Shown: positions 11,602 through 22,487 of the stretch, one piece after another
How positions within the stretch are numbered: the first letter of the stretch is position 1
Layout: the number at the start of each line of letters is the position of its first letter
Assembly (NCBI GenBank): GCA_039105265.1
Contig: JAPFFF010000005.1
Location: 3,581,501-3,645,500 of the forward strand
Length of the DNA stretch: 64,000 nucleotides
Source of the DNA: Tritrichomonas musculus
Taxonomy: Eukaryota > Parabasalia > Tritrichomonadida > Tritrichomonadidae
Direction: 5' to 3'
Notes under the pieces: generated by a model
Database searches by the model: none
Seen by the model: only the letters and a program-made list of their open reading frames with translations
What the model was told of the DNA's origin: nothing
Made by a program: the position numbers and the translations under genes

Positions 11602-12773
11602 AGAGGTCGTTCAACTTAAAAAAAGTAATTCAAAAACAGAATATTTTTTAGTATGTTATTATATGATATATAAATATAAAGAGAGAATAATATTTTAAAA
11701 AAAATTCCGAATAATCTTTAGATATTTTTATTTTTAATAATTCAATGAAAAGCAAAGATTATCTTGACCATATTTTTGACCTAGAAGATAAAAATTAATT
11801 TTATTACACTTTTTCTCATTTTTCATAATTCATTATTATATTTATTTTATAATTTTTTTATGAATTCCATACTTTTACTAGTTTATTTCATAAAAAAATT
11901 ATTTGAGAAGCATTTATTTTTCTCTCAATTTTTTAAAAATAATTTATTCTATAATAAAAGTGTAATAAAATTATATAATTTATTTATATCTTTAACAAAA
12001 CATAAATATTAGTTAATTAATTGAATAATTATATATTATATATATTTTATATTATTAATTACAATCATTTTAAGAGTATTATTGGAATTATATATATATA
12101 TATTTATAAGATTGAATAATAAATATTATTGTTATAAATAAAAATATTGAATAAATTATTTTAACAGAAAAATACTCTCAAATTATAAAAATTGATCTAT
12201 ATCTATAAATATCTAAAATTTTGATAAATTAATTGAATAATCAAATTAATAACATATATATAAATATATTAAAATATATTAAAATCTTTATTTTGGAGAT
12301 GATTGTATAAGAATTTAAAATGCAATTTTATAATGCAAAATTGACTGGAAGAAATTTCCTAAAAAGTTGAAGATAAAATCATATTACAATAACTAACCAA
12401 AAGAATAAATACCAAAAACCGGTGAATAATGTTTGATGTCAAAAAACTGAAATTATCAAATAATGCAATTCAGAGACCAATACTCATTTAAATAGAATGA
12501 TTCAAGGTATTTATAACGAGTATATGAATAATAATATAATTTATCGTATTAAATCTTACAAATCTTAAAAATTCAAAGATAAAATCAGTAATGATTAATA
12601 TTATTTCAAAAATTAAAAAAATCATATTTGACTACAATTTTACATTTAACAAAACAGAATAATTCTATAAATTATGATTATATAATTTTTTGGAAATTTT
12701 GTTAAATATTTTTTGGTAAAAAGTTGATTGCAAGTAAAAAGTTACGTTAAAATCACTTCACTGAACGACCTCT
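11602..12773. mobile_element. Non-autonomous TIR element with 8-bp target duplication
   Basis: The 12-bp terminal repeat AGAGGTCGTTCA at 11602-11613 is matched exactly by its reverse complement at 12762-12773. The flanks carry AATAAAAA at 11594-11601 and 12774-12781, a direct repeat of 8 bp, the length typical of hAT elements. The repeat is AT-only, so chance is possible. The 1.17-kb interior is very AT-rich with no ORF and contains the dispersed element at 12008-12404. Confidence 0.65.
12008..12404. mobile_element. Dispersed repeat R1, copy 1 (uninterrupted)
   Basis: The reverse complement of this 397-bp segment is found at 60901-62362, where it is split by a nested insertion. It is flanked here by ATAAAT at 12002-12007 and 12405-12410, a possible 6-bp target duplication. 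Its ends (ATTAGTTAATTAATTG and, inverted from the other end, GGTTAGTTATTG) are weakly inverted repeats. No coding capacity. Confidence 0.7.
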
Positions 12774-12974
12774 AATAAAAAAAAAAAAAATTCGATATTT
12801 ACTTAAAAGACTTATTTCAATGTTTTAAGAGATAGCAACCATCACATTACACAAATATTTAATATCACAAATATAGAATAATAATCATATCAGATGTAAA
12901 AATTTTATATTGGAGAAATAAAGATTAAAGAAGTAATATTAAATATTATTTTTATATTAACAAAAATAATGTTT

Positions 12975-14138
12975 TCATGTAAATACAGTCAAATTGAGTC
13001 CATAACGAGGAGTCTTAGGAGGCTTTTGAGTAAGATGATCTTCATGCTCTTTCAGTTGTTCACGAAAGCCTTGATTTATATTCACTGTTGGTCTTTGCTT
13101 TTTAACAAGAACCATTGCTGAATCAAGCGACATTCCACGATGATCCATTAGATAAGCAACACACAGGGCAGCAGACCGTGAAATTCCACGTCTGCAATGA
13201 ACAAGCACAGTTCCTTTATGTTTTACTGCACAATCTATAAATTTTACCGCATTCCAAAAGTCAAGATTCAAATCTTCAAATACAGAATCGTTTAAAATAA
13301 CTGGGAAATATTGGAATTCTTCATATTCATCAACAACTGAATCTCCACTATTTAAATTAACAATATGTGTAATGCCAAGTCGAAGCAATAATGATTTATT
13401 TCGAGCAGCTGCCTCGCCGCCAATAAATAATCCACTAATAACAAAATCACAATCATTTGATTTAGAAATTGGATTTGCAGTTAATTCAGCATTATTGTTA
13501 TTATTTAAGTTAAAATTGAAGTCAGTTTTCTTTTGATTTCCGAATGCTGTCTGCAAAGCAACTGCCTCATGTGAACGGCGTACAATTAATGTATTTGAAT
13601 TAAGTTGAGCTGTTGTTCGTAAAGGTGATGATAATCTGAAAGTAGAACTTTGAGATGGTGGCTTGAAAGCTGCAGCAAAAGAACTAACATTGGCAATATC
13701 ATAAAATATATCATCGACTAGCTTTGCTTTCGTTGAGAAAAAGTCGTTGAAAGGATATGTTCTACATTCAGTGATACATTCTGATATATGAGTAGATGAT
13801 ATTGAATTTGAAACAAGAATCCAAAGTCGAAATGAAGCAAATTTGAATTGTGATATTTTATAAGTTGAATGTAGCACTTGAGATGTTTCAACATATGAAA
13901 TAGAAGGAGGTGATTCTTCTGCCTTATTATTGTTTTTATCTGTTGGTGGCTTTGTGCCATGCGTTGGTTCAATAATGATAAAAGGTGATGTTGTAAAATC
14001 TGATGGCGAATCAATAAAATCCATAAAAGAAATTGTTTTAAATGATTTTGTATTAACATCATACGAAAAGCACATAATTGCTTTTCCACTATAACCTTCT
14101 GGTTTTAAAGAATGCTCAATACTGACTGCAATTCCCAT
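12975..14138 (-). CDS. Dual-specificity protein phosphatase with a novel N-terminal region
   Basis: The 387-aa protein ends with a dual-specificity phosphatase catalytic domain at about residues 228-365. It begins FVISGLFIGGEAAA, has the candidate general acid Asp in ILNDSVFED (about residue 283) and the P-loop VHCRRGISRSAALCVAYLM with His314, Cys315 and Arg321 (HCx5R). The family removes phosphate from Tyr and Ser/Thr residues of proteins; the substrate here is unknown. The first 220 residues have no recognised domain and include a hydrophilic Asn/Lys/Glu linker near 65-80. The start at 14138 is supported by a TCATA initiator-like motif just upstream (14149-14153). It lies on the same strand as the BEACH gene 417 bp upstream. 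All catalytic residues are present, so it should be active. Confidence 0.93.
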   Translation of the reverse strand: MGIAVSIEHSLKPEGYSGKAIMCFSYDVNTKSFKTISFMDFIDSPSDFTTSPFIIIEPTHGTKPPTDKNNNKAEESPPSISYVETSQVLHSTYKISQFKFASFRLWILVSNSISSTHISECITECRTYPFNDFFSTKAKLVDDIFYDIANVSSFAAAFKPPSQSSTFRLSSPLRTTAQLNSNTLIVRRSHEAVALQTAFGNQKKTDFNFNLNNNNNAELTANPISKSNDCDFVISGLFIGGEAAARNKSLLLRLGITHIVNLNSGDSVVDEYEEFQYFPVILNDSVFEDLNLDFWNAVKFIDCAVKHKGTVLVHCRRGISRSAALCVAYLMDHRGMSLDSAMVLVKKQRPTVNINQGFREQLKEHEDHLTQKPPKTPRYGLNLTVFT

Positions 14139-14555
14139 TATTTTAAGATATGATATTTCTTACGTTTTTTTATTTGAATCAAATTTTTATATTTCAATAA
14201 TTATTAACAAACTCATTATTGAAAAAGTTTGCATCTTAGCTCGTTACTTTTATTTGAGAGGAAAGTGATATCAAATTTGAGAGATATAAAAACGAACTTG
14301 ATGACTTTTTCCTATCATTCAAATTTCAAAGAATATTACGTTAATTGCTATTTGAAAAATGAATTTATATTCAAAGCAATCTATTTTTTGTTTATATTGA
14401 ATTTTTATACGAAATTTCGGTATTTTTATGCAATTGATATGAAAATAAAAAAAAATGTTGTTGAATGCCAATGCTTAATAAACTAATTTATAATAAAAAA
14501 AATAAAACAAAATAAACATTTTATTTCTAAATATAAAAAAAATTCAAACATTTCA
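14139..14555. other. Intergenic region, promoter side of the phosphatase gene
   Basis: 417 bp between two minus-strand genes. It contains the candidate initiator of the phosphatase gene. An 85-codon plus-strand ORF here has random-looking composition and is not supported. Confidence 0.5.
14149..14153 (-). promoter_or_regulatory. Candidate initiator (TCATA) of the phosphatase gene
   Basis: On the minus strand the sequence TCATATC lies 11-15 nt before the ATG. It fits the trichomonad initiator consensus TCA(C/T)(A/T), in which the A is the transcription start, and such short 5' leaders are normal in these organisms. Confidence 0.45.
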
Positions 14556-17500
14556 TTATAGTGAAAGGGTTAAAGGGATCAAATTCAATTTTGGATGATA
14601 ATAAGTATAAAGCAATCCATTCTTTGAAAAGATAGCAATCATATTTTCATTTCGAATATATCTCATAAACACATCTGGCTCAGAATTAGGATCAGTTAGA
14701 TTATTAGATAAATTTTCTGTACTTGGGGTAGGCGTTGCCAAGTCTGATGTTGATTGTGACTGTGATTGATTTTTAGATGATAGCAAAGTTATATATTCGA
14801 TAGATTTGACGTTTTCTGGGAAATATGCTTCAAATGAGCAAAGTAAAAAGTCCGATTGAACATAAACAATGTAATCTATTCCATCAAACATTGAGTATGA
14901 GATCCACGATATTATAGGCTTTACTATTGGGACTACTTTTATAAGGCGTAATTCAGAAGAGAAAATCATAATCTTTAATCCAACAGCAACAATAATTAAG
15001 GAGAGCGAATCAGTAATTAAAATTTTAACTTTCTTTCCATCATCAAAACTATTCTGATTAGTAATGTGAATAACATCATGAAAACTGCTTAATTTGTTTG
15101 AATCCATAATTTTAATTTGTTCACCAAGATTAAACTCACCGATTTCTAGACCGTTTGAAAGAGAAACAGCCTTAAGAAGTCCACTCTTTGTTAAAAATAC
15201 GATCATTCCATTTGATTTCGTAATAATGCTATTTTTGGTATTTAAAATGCGACTATGAACTTTAATTTTAATAATTTCGTCTTCTTTGTTATCATATATA
15301 AATCGAATTCCATATTTAGGAAATGTTGATATTGGGCATGATATAACTGAAGTTTTATCATTTACAGCAATGATTAATCCGTCGAGAATCTTGATCTTTG
15401 AATTAGAATTTATTATGAGAGGGCAAGAATATGATACAATGGGAGGAACTGTAATATTGCAGTATTCTTTACTATCAATAATGACTTTGAGCATTTTATT
15501 AAGAGACATATCATATAGAACAAGAGAATTTGGGCATGAAGCGCACACCACTGAATCGGTGAAAGAGGCATTAATAAAGTTTCTTGTTTTGATGAATTTA
15601 AACGTTTTCCAATCTATGACAGTTAGTGATACTGTTCCATTTTCTTCCAAGTAGACAAAATGGTTAACATATTTCCCAAAAATGGCAAGAATACGATCGA
15701 ATTTAACAATATTATTACCTAGATTAATGAATGGAGAATTAATTGCGACTTTTTCATCAGATGCAATCATATTATTTAAAATATTTGATAAGTTATTGCG
15801 ATTGCTAGGGACTGTGAATCTAGGAACACCGCTGATAGGAATTCCATATCTATCACTAGCATATCGACCGATAATTTTTCGATATTCAATATTTTCTAAT
15901 TCCTTTCTGTTTTGGTATGGATCTTTCCCATCAAGTTCAAATTCATTCCAACCAAATTTATAATAAAATTCAGGCATGACATCATCTCCAAAATTGATAT
16001 TTTGAATTGGAGATTTTTTATCATCGGAGAGGTCAATATTTTGGCCTTCACCTTTAGATGAAATAGAATGCATGAAATCTGGACAATTTTTAAGTTGACC
16101 TTCGACTTTTTCTAAATATTCTTGATTATTAAATGGTGAGAATTGTGGAATTACATTTTTCTTTGAATCTGATTTCTTGCTTGGTGTATTTTTTGCATTT
16201 TGTTTAAATAATGACTCTATAATTGAAGGTGACGGGAAGAAAGGGTATTGATCAGCTCTATTGAATGATCTTCCTTGGAGGATTGAAAGAGACAAGAGAA
16301 AGTCGAAAGTTGAAATATTTCCATTATCCCAAGCAGGAATGAGGTGCTTCGAAATAAATTCGTCAGCACGAGTTATGATAAGAACACCAAGTTTACTAAT
16401 GATTTTCAATAATTTGTTTTTGTTTTCGAAAGATAATTGAAATAGATAAGATTGAAGTGATAAAGTGAAAACTTCAATAAAAACGTCTTCGTTAGCATCT
16501 TCATTAATATTTTTGTTTTCACTTTTACCATTGTTATTCTTTTTGTTAAAACCAAGATTTTTAATAAATTTGAAAATACTTTGATTAAATAAAGACTTAT
16601 TACCATTACTATCATTGTTATTATTATTATTATTATCCGCATTATTATTATTATCAACAGTATAAATATTTTCAGTAGCATTATTTTCGTTTTCACTAAT
16701 AATCTCATTTCCATCATTTCCATTAAGATTGGCATTGCTTGAATGAGTAGAGATTCTAGATTTTTCATTTTCGTTATTAGCAAGTATGAAAGAAATTGAA
16801 TCAAAAAAGATAGTTACAGGTGTTTGTTTTTCAAATTCGATAATAATTCTATCACTAAACAGTTCAAAAATCACCTTAGTTCCATCAACATTATTAAAAT
16901 GGTCATCCAATTTTATCAAATTTGCCTGAAAAGAGCAAATAAATTGTTGTTGATGTTGTGTAATTTCATCTAATTTAGGCAATTGATTTTTCAAAGGCAA
17001 ATTTTTACTATTTTCGCTAGAACTATTAGTCAGACTTGTTTCGAAATCGCCATTATTATATTGATCATCGTTTAGATCGCTCAAGTAACTTTTTACGAGT
17101 TCAATAAATGGATTCTGAAGGTGATATGAAGTATTGAAAAAGTTTCCTTGACGATGAGATAAAAGTTCGTTACTTTTCACTCTACCGTAAGTTACGAACT
17201 CGTAAAAGTGCTTTCTTTGAATAGACACGCTTTGATTGTATTTTTTCACAATTTGAGTTCTATCGTTGTTCACAATTAAGATGCTTTTCAAATTTGAGAT
17301 AGTTTTCAAAAGTGACTGAATTGCGGTTTCTTTTATTACCTCCTGTTCCATGTAAGTAAAAGTGTTAAAAGCGACGGTTGGATACTCGTCTGAATTTTTC
17401 GGAGTATTGAAATAAACCGAAATTATTTCATTGCCCTCAGATAACGGTTTTTGAAGCCTCAAGGTCAAATCTTTACAAAGCTCGTAAATTGTCTGTGACT

Positions 17501-20500
17501 CGGCTGGACGATAGACGACACTGAAGTCGAGCGGTTGGAGGATTTCTTCGAGTGGAATTGAAAAGATTTCGACCAATTTTTCAAAGGAAAAAGTGCCAGT
17601 TGGATAAGAGTAACCGTTCTGAATTTTGTATGTCACTTTTTTGACCTTATTTTTTGATGAAAGCTCAATTTTCATCGACTTCTCCAGATTTGAAATGTCA
17701 GCAAAATCTGCATTTTTTGCCATTTCAGTGATAATTGCACTCGAAAACGGTTTTGACGAGAACTTGTAAAAGTGGGTGATGAAGAAAGGAAGGACAAGTC
17801 TGGAGAAGATTAGATTTTCATCATCTTTTGATTTAGGTGAATTCAGAGGAGATATCGTCGTCTCATTTGAGAGGAAAACCGATGAGTTTTCAATTTGAAC
17901 TTTTTCATCGGATTCCTCTTTTTGATACAAATCGGAATCAAACGGACTCATTGAAGTAAACTCGCAATTAGAAGACACCAAATCATCGCTCGAACTATGC
18001 TTGTTGTTGTTCAAGATGTAGTCTCTGAAGACTTTGTTTGCGAGCGTTTCAAGGTAGTGCTTTCTGAACTCTCTCATTTTGAATATTTGAAAGACTTTCA
18101 GGACGCTGAAAAGCATCGTTATCTTCTCAAATTCCTTCGGGTATCTCGAAAGAAGCTCAATTGAAGCGACCATTGTTTTTGGCCTTACAAGGCCAACCAC
18201 AGTTGGCCAAAAGTACCACATGAACGATAGGATTGTGAAGTCACTTTTTGTGAGCGCATCAATGACTTCGGAGTCGTTGTCACCACAGATGACGGCGCGA
18301 ATGCATTGGACATCAAGCGGCAGTGATGACGTATCAAGAACTTTTTCAGTGTCCGACTTTTTCAATGAGAAAAATCGAATTGAAAGCTGCGAGATCCGCT
18401 GCATCGTCTTCGTCGAGTCGGCCTTCTGATACAGGCACATCAGCAAGCAAAAGATGTCTGAATCGTTCGGGAAAATGTCAACTAATGAGAGCAGCGCCAT
18501 CACAGAGTCATCGTTGAATGCTTTACAAGGAGTCTCACTCATAAAAATCAAAAAGTTCAAATAACGAATCACCTCAATTCGAACTTTTTCATTGTCTCCT
18601 CTGAAATTTTCAATGATCGAAAAAATCATGCCTATCACAAGTGACGCAATCGTGTCTTTCGACTTCGTCATCGCAAAAGCTTCCAATGTTTGAAAGCGCG
18701 AATTTGAGAGGACTTTGATCGTATCTGCAATTTCCGGTTTCTTTGAAAAATTGACAAGTAGGTGTGTCTGGACAAGAAAGGTCTCAAATAACGACTCATT
18801 GGCCTGCTTGAATCCCCTGTTGATCGCGCTGCTCCACTTGCTGCAGATCCTCTTCATGTGGCTCGGATTCACCGAGCACCAGTAGAATGGGCTGAAGAGG
18901 ATGTTCTCGACAAACTCCTGCGAAATTGGCACGTCTTTATTTTTCACGTCACTGTCATTATAGATCAGAAGTGACGAGCTGTTTTGACAGTTTGTCAATT
19001 CAGAGGATTGTGAGAAGAACGCCTGAAAAAGTTGGAAATTGATCAATTCGCGACTGTTCGTCAAAATCAGATAAGCAAGGACCGATATTGACGACAACTT
19101 TTGAAGCTCTCTCGGAAATGGCGGGAGCGGCTCTGAAAAAGTGATTTCTGCCAGGGTATTCAAATAGAGGGCCTCGTCTTCAGAAGGGGTCGTGTCGGTG
19201 TAAACCACGTTTGAGTAGTCGATGCAATATCGCATTGAATTGATGATCGACTCGGCGTACAATTTCGGCGCTTTTTCAAGCGCCGCAAAAATTGGCAGAA
19301 GATCGTTAATGGTCAAATGTTTGACCATTGTGTCCTTAATTGAGAGGCTTTGTCGATGGCTCAGCGAGTTGATCATTATGCCATGCGTCTTGTGGCTCAG
19401 AAGGACCTTGGCGGTCCCGTCAAGATTGGGAATGGCTTGAAAACCGCGAAGCCGCAAACTTTCAAACATTTGATCACTCGGGCAGCCAGAAATGAGGCAG
19501 AAGTCGCCCATCATGACTGGCGCGGGCTGGTCAGCTGGAATAACCGCTTTGTTATCGTTGCCATCTTCAAGGAAGCAAAATGTGCATTGAACAAAATTGT
19601 TGTTGTTTTCATTGGAGGCTCCTTGAAGATCGACTTTTTTAAAGTCAACTTCATCGTTGTCTTCCTTGCCAACCTTCAGCGTGATGAAGTACTCGCCCCG
19701 GTCCTCCTCGTAGACAACGAGGCAGAAAACCCACTGATTCGATGGAAGGTCCTTGCATAACGGAGCTGATGTGCGGAACCCGTTCCCTTCAAATCGCGCA
19801 TAAAGGCCCTTCTTGTGGTAAAATATTGAAAATTTGAAGTTGCGACTGTCAACTATCCGAAAGAAGCAATACGAGTAAGGAAGAGTCATGCAGAGAGGAA
19901 CATCGATAAAGCAGTCAAAGGCAAAAATGAAGCCTTTGTCAAGCCCTTCTGGATTCAGACTGTCATACTTCAAATAGGGAATGGAGGACGAGATCGGATA
20001 GGTCGGATAGGGAAGCTTTGAAATGGTCAGAAAAATGGAATTGAGAGTAGAAATGGCCAGATCTGAATATTGACTATATTCGCCTTTCTCGTTGGGTAGG
20101 AGTAACGAGAGGAACAGATTATCAATGGTGAAGCTCGATCTGACTATGACAATTTGCGAGATTAGCTTCATTACATGTGATTCAATGATCGATCGATCAT
20201 ATGAAAATTCAACTTTACGCTTCTTATACGTAAATGAGCCAAATAATGACTTTAAGAGGATTAAATCAATATTGCCATCATGACATGCATAGATATTAGC
20301 TATTGAAAACGTACAAAGTTTCATGATGTGCTCTAAAATGGTCGAAAGACGCTTAGATTTGGAAAATGCTATTAATACTAGTGCTAAAACATCCGGTATT
20401 CGAATGAGAAATATCATATTCAAAGCTAAATTGGTTGATGCATACATAAGATTTTGCATCTTTAAAAAAGTTAAATCTGATGGTTCATCACCTTCAACAG

Positions 20501-22487
20501 AATGAATAAGATTTAATATGTTGTTGAATCGCGTCGAATTGACTAATAAATTCAGGTTTCCTTGAGCAATGAGAAGTAACATTGATAAAACAGCTTCAAG
20601 CATTTCTGGAGTCGGATCAATTTGAAGAAATTCTAAGGTTGAATCAAAAACAGCTTCAAATGAAGGACCAATTGAAATATTGTGAGAAATAGATCGAATG
20701 ATTTCATGCGCCAAATTAGTTGCAATTGACGAAAGCTGTTCATCGTGATGAAGTGAACACATCTTAAAAAGTGAGGCAACAAAAAGTGATACTGGTTCTG
20801 GCAAAACAGGGAATTTTGACAAACATTCAGATAATGATCGAACTATAAGTTTTGAAAAGCTTGGTTCAAAAATCAAAGATAAGAATCCAGCAGTAAAAAT
20901 ATGATTTTCAAAACATCTTAATGCAGTTATCGGTTCATCAAAAAGTCGGAATAAAACATTGAATATAATTGATCTGGCTAAAATTACTTTGTCAACATAA
21001 CTTGGAAAATTAGTTTGCAAAATTAGCATTGTTGAACCAATAAGCGATGGCAAAATTACAGATGATGAATAAAATTCATTTGGCAAAGGAACTTGAAAAG
21101 TAGCTCTCATTAATAATTCAGCATACAAGAGTGGATGAGATGATGACCGAATAAAAAGTTCAGTCAATCCTTCTTCATCATTTTTAACAACAAATTCAAA
21201 GATATCATTTCTAATTCGATTATTAGCATTAGTTAAGCCCCGGTTTGTAAATATTGTAACTGTTTCACAAAAAGTAAACTGGTTTAATATAAGACTAATT
21301 GCAGGATGAATGTTGCATTTCATGGAAATTGGCTTGAAAATAAGTAAAATAAGAATTATAAAATCAATACAATACTCAGATTGGAAAATTAATTCTTTCA
21401 TAGCACAGAGAGCTGTCATTATCGCGTTTAAGCTATGCTTGCCGCATAATTTTAGCATTGATACAAATGATTTAATAAAAGATAGAATTGATTGATCGCA
21501 AAGGGAAAGAAGATTAACTTTATTCTCAACAATTTCTGAACTTGGCATGACAAGCGTATCTGGCGAAATTTTTGAGTTATTAGAATTTTCATCAGTTTTT
21601 GTATTATTTGCTGAATTTTCTGGTTGAAATTCGTATTTAAAATCGCTTACTTTATTAATAACTGGATAATTTTGAAGTTTTTGATAGATTAAATGAGGAA
21701 TTGTTAAAAATAAATCAGATATAATTTCATCATCAGTATCTTTAACTGAACAAAAGCAAAGAATATAAAGTGCATTCATATCAAGATCTGTTATTTCTCT
21801 AGAAATTAGATAAGCTAAATCTCTGAGGGATTCATATTCAAAAAATTTTCTTTGATCAGCCACTAATGCTGCAAGAACAGGAATGATGTTTGGAAAAACA
21901 GATTTATCTCGCATATTTTGAATTTTTGATATAAATTCAAGAAAAGTCGGATAAAAGTCTTTATCCAAAGTAAGGTTGGTTTGGATGTGATCAATGATTG
22001 GCTGAATTAAAATTTTGAAAAGCGATTCTTTCTGAATCAAATTCACTATAATAAGTAGTTCTTGGAAAATAGCGTTTGAATGTCTGCGGAAATTTCCTTT
22101 AATTGTTGATTTAAAAATTTCAATAAGAGTAATTAAAGAATCTACTGTTTGATTTTGTGAATCGAGTGATATCCAAGAAAGGCATTGAAATAGAAAGCAA
22201 AATGAATCAAAATCTGATAAATTCCCTTGCTCTGATCTTTTGTGAAGGATTTCAATAACTTTTATGTTGTAATCAGGATGAAAAGGCATTGATAAAAGTG
22301 CTGTATTGAGACTTTTATGCGAGCTTAATGCATCATTTAATGTAGATATTTCAGCTCTTGTATTATCAGGGAGATCAAAAAATAGAGGATCTTGTTTAAA
22401 TAATTCAATATCAGGAAATTTATAATGAGAATCATTTCGAATCAAAAATAATTCTATAATTGGATTGTCTGAATTTAAATGAAACAT
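14556..22487 (-). CDS. Giant BEACH-WD40 domain protein (2643 aa)
   Basis: A single open frame from ATG at 22487 to TAA (followed by TGA). The first 800 residues look like helical ARM-type repeats. A concanavalin-A-like segment lies at about 830-950 (FRIVDSRNFKFSIFYHKKG, SNQWVFCLVVYEED). A PH-BEACH-like segment at about 1840-2010 is split by an Asn/Asp/Glu-rich insertion (about 1910-1990). A divergent BEACH domain occupies about 2030-2240 (PAWDNGNISTFDFLLSLSIL, GRSFNRADQYPFFP, then MPEFYYKFGWNEFELDGKDP). The C-terminal 380 residues look like WD40-type beta-propeller sequence. BEACH proteins (LYST, neurobeachin, LvsA types) are scaffolds in vesicle traffic, lysosome size control and autophagy. 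The BEACH core is less conserved than in the paralogue at 33366-41846. The middle of the gene (about 17000-20000) is clearly richer in GC than either end. Confidence 0.9.
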   Translation of the reverse strand: MFHLNSDNPIIELFLIRNDSHYKFPDIELFKQDPLFFDLPDNTRAEISTLNDALSSHKSLNTALLSMPFHPDYNIKVIEILHKRSEQGNLSDFDSFCFLFQCLSWISLDSQNQTVDSLITLIEIFKSTIKGNFRRHSNAIFQELLIIVNLIQKESLFKILIQPIIDHIQTNLTLDKDFYPTFLEFISKIQNMRDKSVFPNIIPVLAALVADQRKFFEYESLRDLAYLISREITDLDMNALYILCFCSVKDTDDEIISDLFLTIPHLIYQKLQNYPVINKVSDFKYEFQPENSANNTKTDENSNNSKISPDTLVMPSSEIVENKVNLLSLCDQSILSFIKSFVSMLKLCGKHSLNAIMTALCAMKELIFQSEYCIDFIILILLIFKPISMKCNIHPAISLILNQFTFCETVTIFTNRGLTNANNRIRNDIFEFVVKNDEEGLTELFIRSSSHPLLYAELLMRATFQVPLPNEFYSSSVILPSLIGSTMLILQTNFPSYVDKVILARSIIFNVLFRLFDEPITALRCFENHIFTAGFLSLIFEPSFSKLIVRSLSECLSKFPVLPEPVSLFVASLFKMCSLHHDEQLSSIATNLAHEIIRSISHNISIGPSFEAVFDSTLEFLQIDPTPEMLEAVLSMLLLIAQGNLNLLVNSTRFNNILNLIHSVEGDEPSDLTFLKMQNLMYASTNLALNMIFLIRIPDVLALVLIAFSKSKRLSTILEHIMKLCTFSIANIYACHDGNIDLILLKSLFGSFTYKKRKVEFSYDRSIIESHVMKLISQIVIVRSSFTIDNLFLSLLLPNEKGEYSQYSDLAISTLNSIFLTISKLPYPTYPISSSIPYLKYDSLNPEGLDKGFIFAFDCFIDVPLCMTLPYSYCFFRIVDSRNFKFSIFYHKKGLYARFEGNGFRTSAPLCKDLPSNQWVFCLVVYEEDRGEYFITLKVGKEDNDEVDFKKVDLQGASNENNNNFVQCTFCFLEDGNDNKAVIPADQPAPVMMGDFCLISGCPSDQMFESLRLRGFQAIPNLDGTAKVLLSHKTHGIMINSLSHRQSLSIKDTMVKHLTINDLLPIFAALEKAPKLYAESIINSMRYCIDYSNVVYTDTTPSEDEALYLNTLAEITFSEPLPPFPRELQKLSSISVLAYLILTNSRELINFQLFQAFFSQSSELTNCQNSSSLLIYNDSDVKNKDVPISQEFVENILFSPFYWCSVNPSHMKRICSKWSSAINRGFKQANESLFETFLVQTHLLVNFSKKPEIADTIKVLSNSRFQTLEAFAMTKSKDTIASLVIGMIFSIIENFRGDNEKVRIEVIRYLNFLIFMSETPCKAFNDDSVMALLSLVDIFPNDSDIFCLLMCLYQKADSTKTMQRISQLSIRFFSLKKSDTEKVLDTSSLPLDVQCIRAVICGDNDSEVIDALTKSDFTILSFMWYFWPTVVGLVRPKTMVASIELLSRYPKEFEKITMLFSVLKVFQIFKMREFRKHYLETLANKVFRDYILNNNKHSSSDDLVSSNCEFTSMSPFDSDLYQKEESDEKVQIENSSVFLSNETTISPLNSPKSKDDENLIFSRLVLPFFITHFYKFSSKPFSSAIITEMAKNADFADISNLEKSMKIELSSKNKVKKVTYKIQNGYSYPTGTFSFEKLVEIFSIPLEEILQPLDFSVVYRPAESQTIYELCKDLTLRLQKPLSEGNEIISVYFNTPKNSDEYPTVAFNTFTYMEQEVIKETAIQSLLKTISNLKSILIVNNDRTQIVKKYNQSVSIQRKHFYEFVTYGRVKSNELLSHRQGNFFNTSYHLQNPFIELVKSYLSDLNDDQYNNGDFETSLTNSSSENSKNLPLKNQLPKLDEITQHQQQFICSFQANLIKLDDHFNNVDGTKVIFELFSDRIIIEFEKQTPVTIFFDSISFILANNENEKSRISTHSSNANLNGNDGNEIISENENNATENIYTVDNNNNADNNNNNNNDSNGNKSLFNQSIFKFIKNLGFNKKNNNGKSENKNINEDANEDVFIEVFTLSLQSYLFQLSFENKNKLLKIISKLGVLIITRADEFISKHLIPAWDNGNISTFDFLLSLSILQGRSFNRADQYPFFPSPSIIESLFKQNAKNTPSKKSDSKKNVIPQFSPFNNQEYLEKVEGQLKNCPDFMHSISSKGEGQNIDLSDDKKSPIQNINFGDDVMPEFYYKFGWNEFELDGKDPYQNRKELENIEYRKIIGRYASDRYGIPISGVPRFTVPSNRNNLSNILNNMIASDEKVAINSPFINLGNNIVKFDRILAIFGKYVNHFVYLEENGTVSLTVIDWKTFKFIKTRNFINASFTDSVVCASCPNSLVLYDMSLNKMLKVIIDSKEYCNITVPPIVSYSCPLIINSNSKIKILDGLIIAVNDKTSVISCPISTFPKYGIRFIYDNKEDEIIKIKVHSRILNTKNSIITKSNGMIVFLTKSGLLKAVSLSNGLEIGEFNLGEQIKIMDSNKLSSFHDVIHITNQNSFDDGKKVKILITDSLSLIIVAVGLKIMIFSSELRLIKVVPIVKPIISWISYSMFDGIDYIVYVQSDFLLCSFEAYFPENVKSIEYITLLSSKNQSQSQSTSDLATPTPSTENLSNNLTDPNSEPDVFMRYIRNENMIAIFSKNGLLYTYYHPKLNLIPLTLSL

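Noticed and set aside
14229..14486. 85-codon plus-strand ORF upstream of the phosphatase gene
   Set aside because: Random-looking composition, antisense to the promoter region between two minus-strand genes.
18220..19760. Overlapping plus-strand ORFs up to 136 codons inside the first BEACH gene
   Set aside because: Antisense shadows made possible by the GC-rich codons of the real gene.
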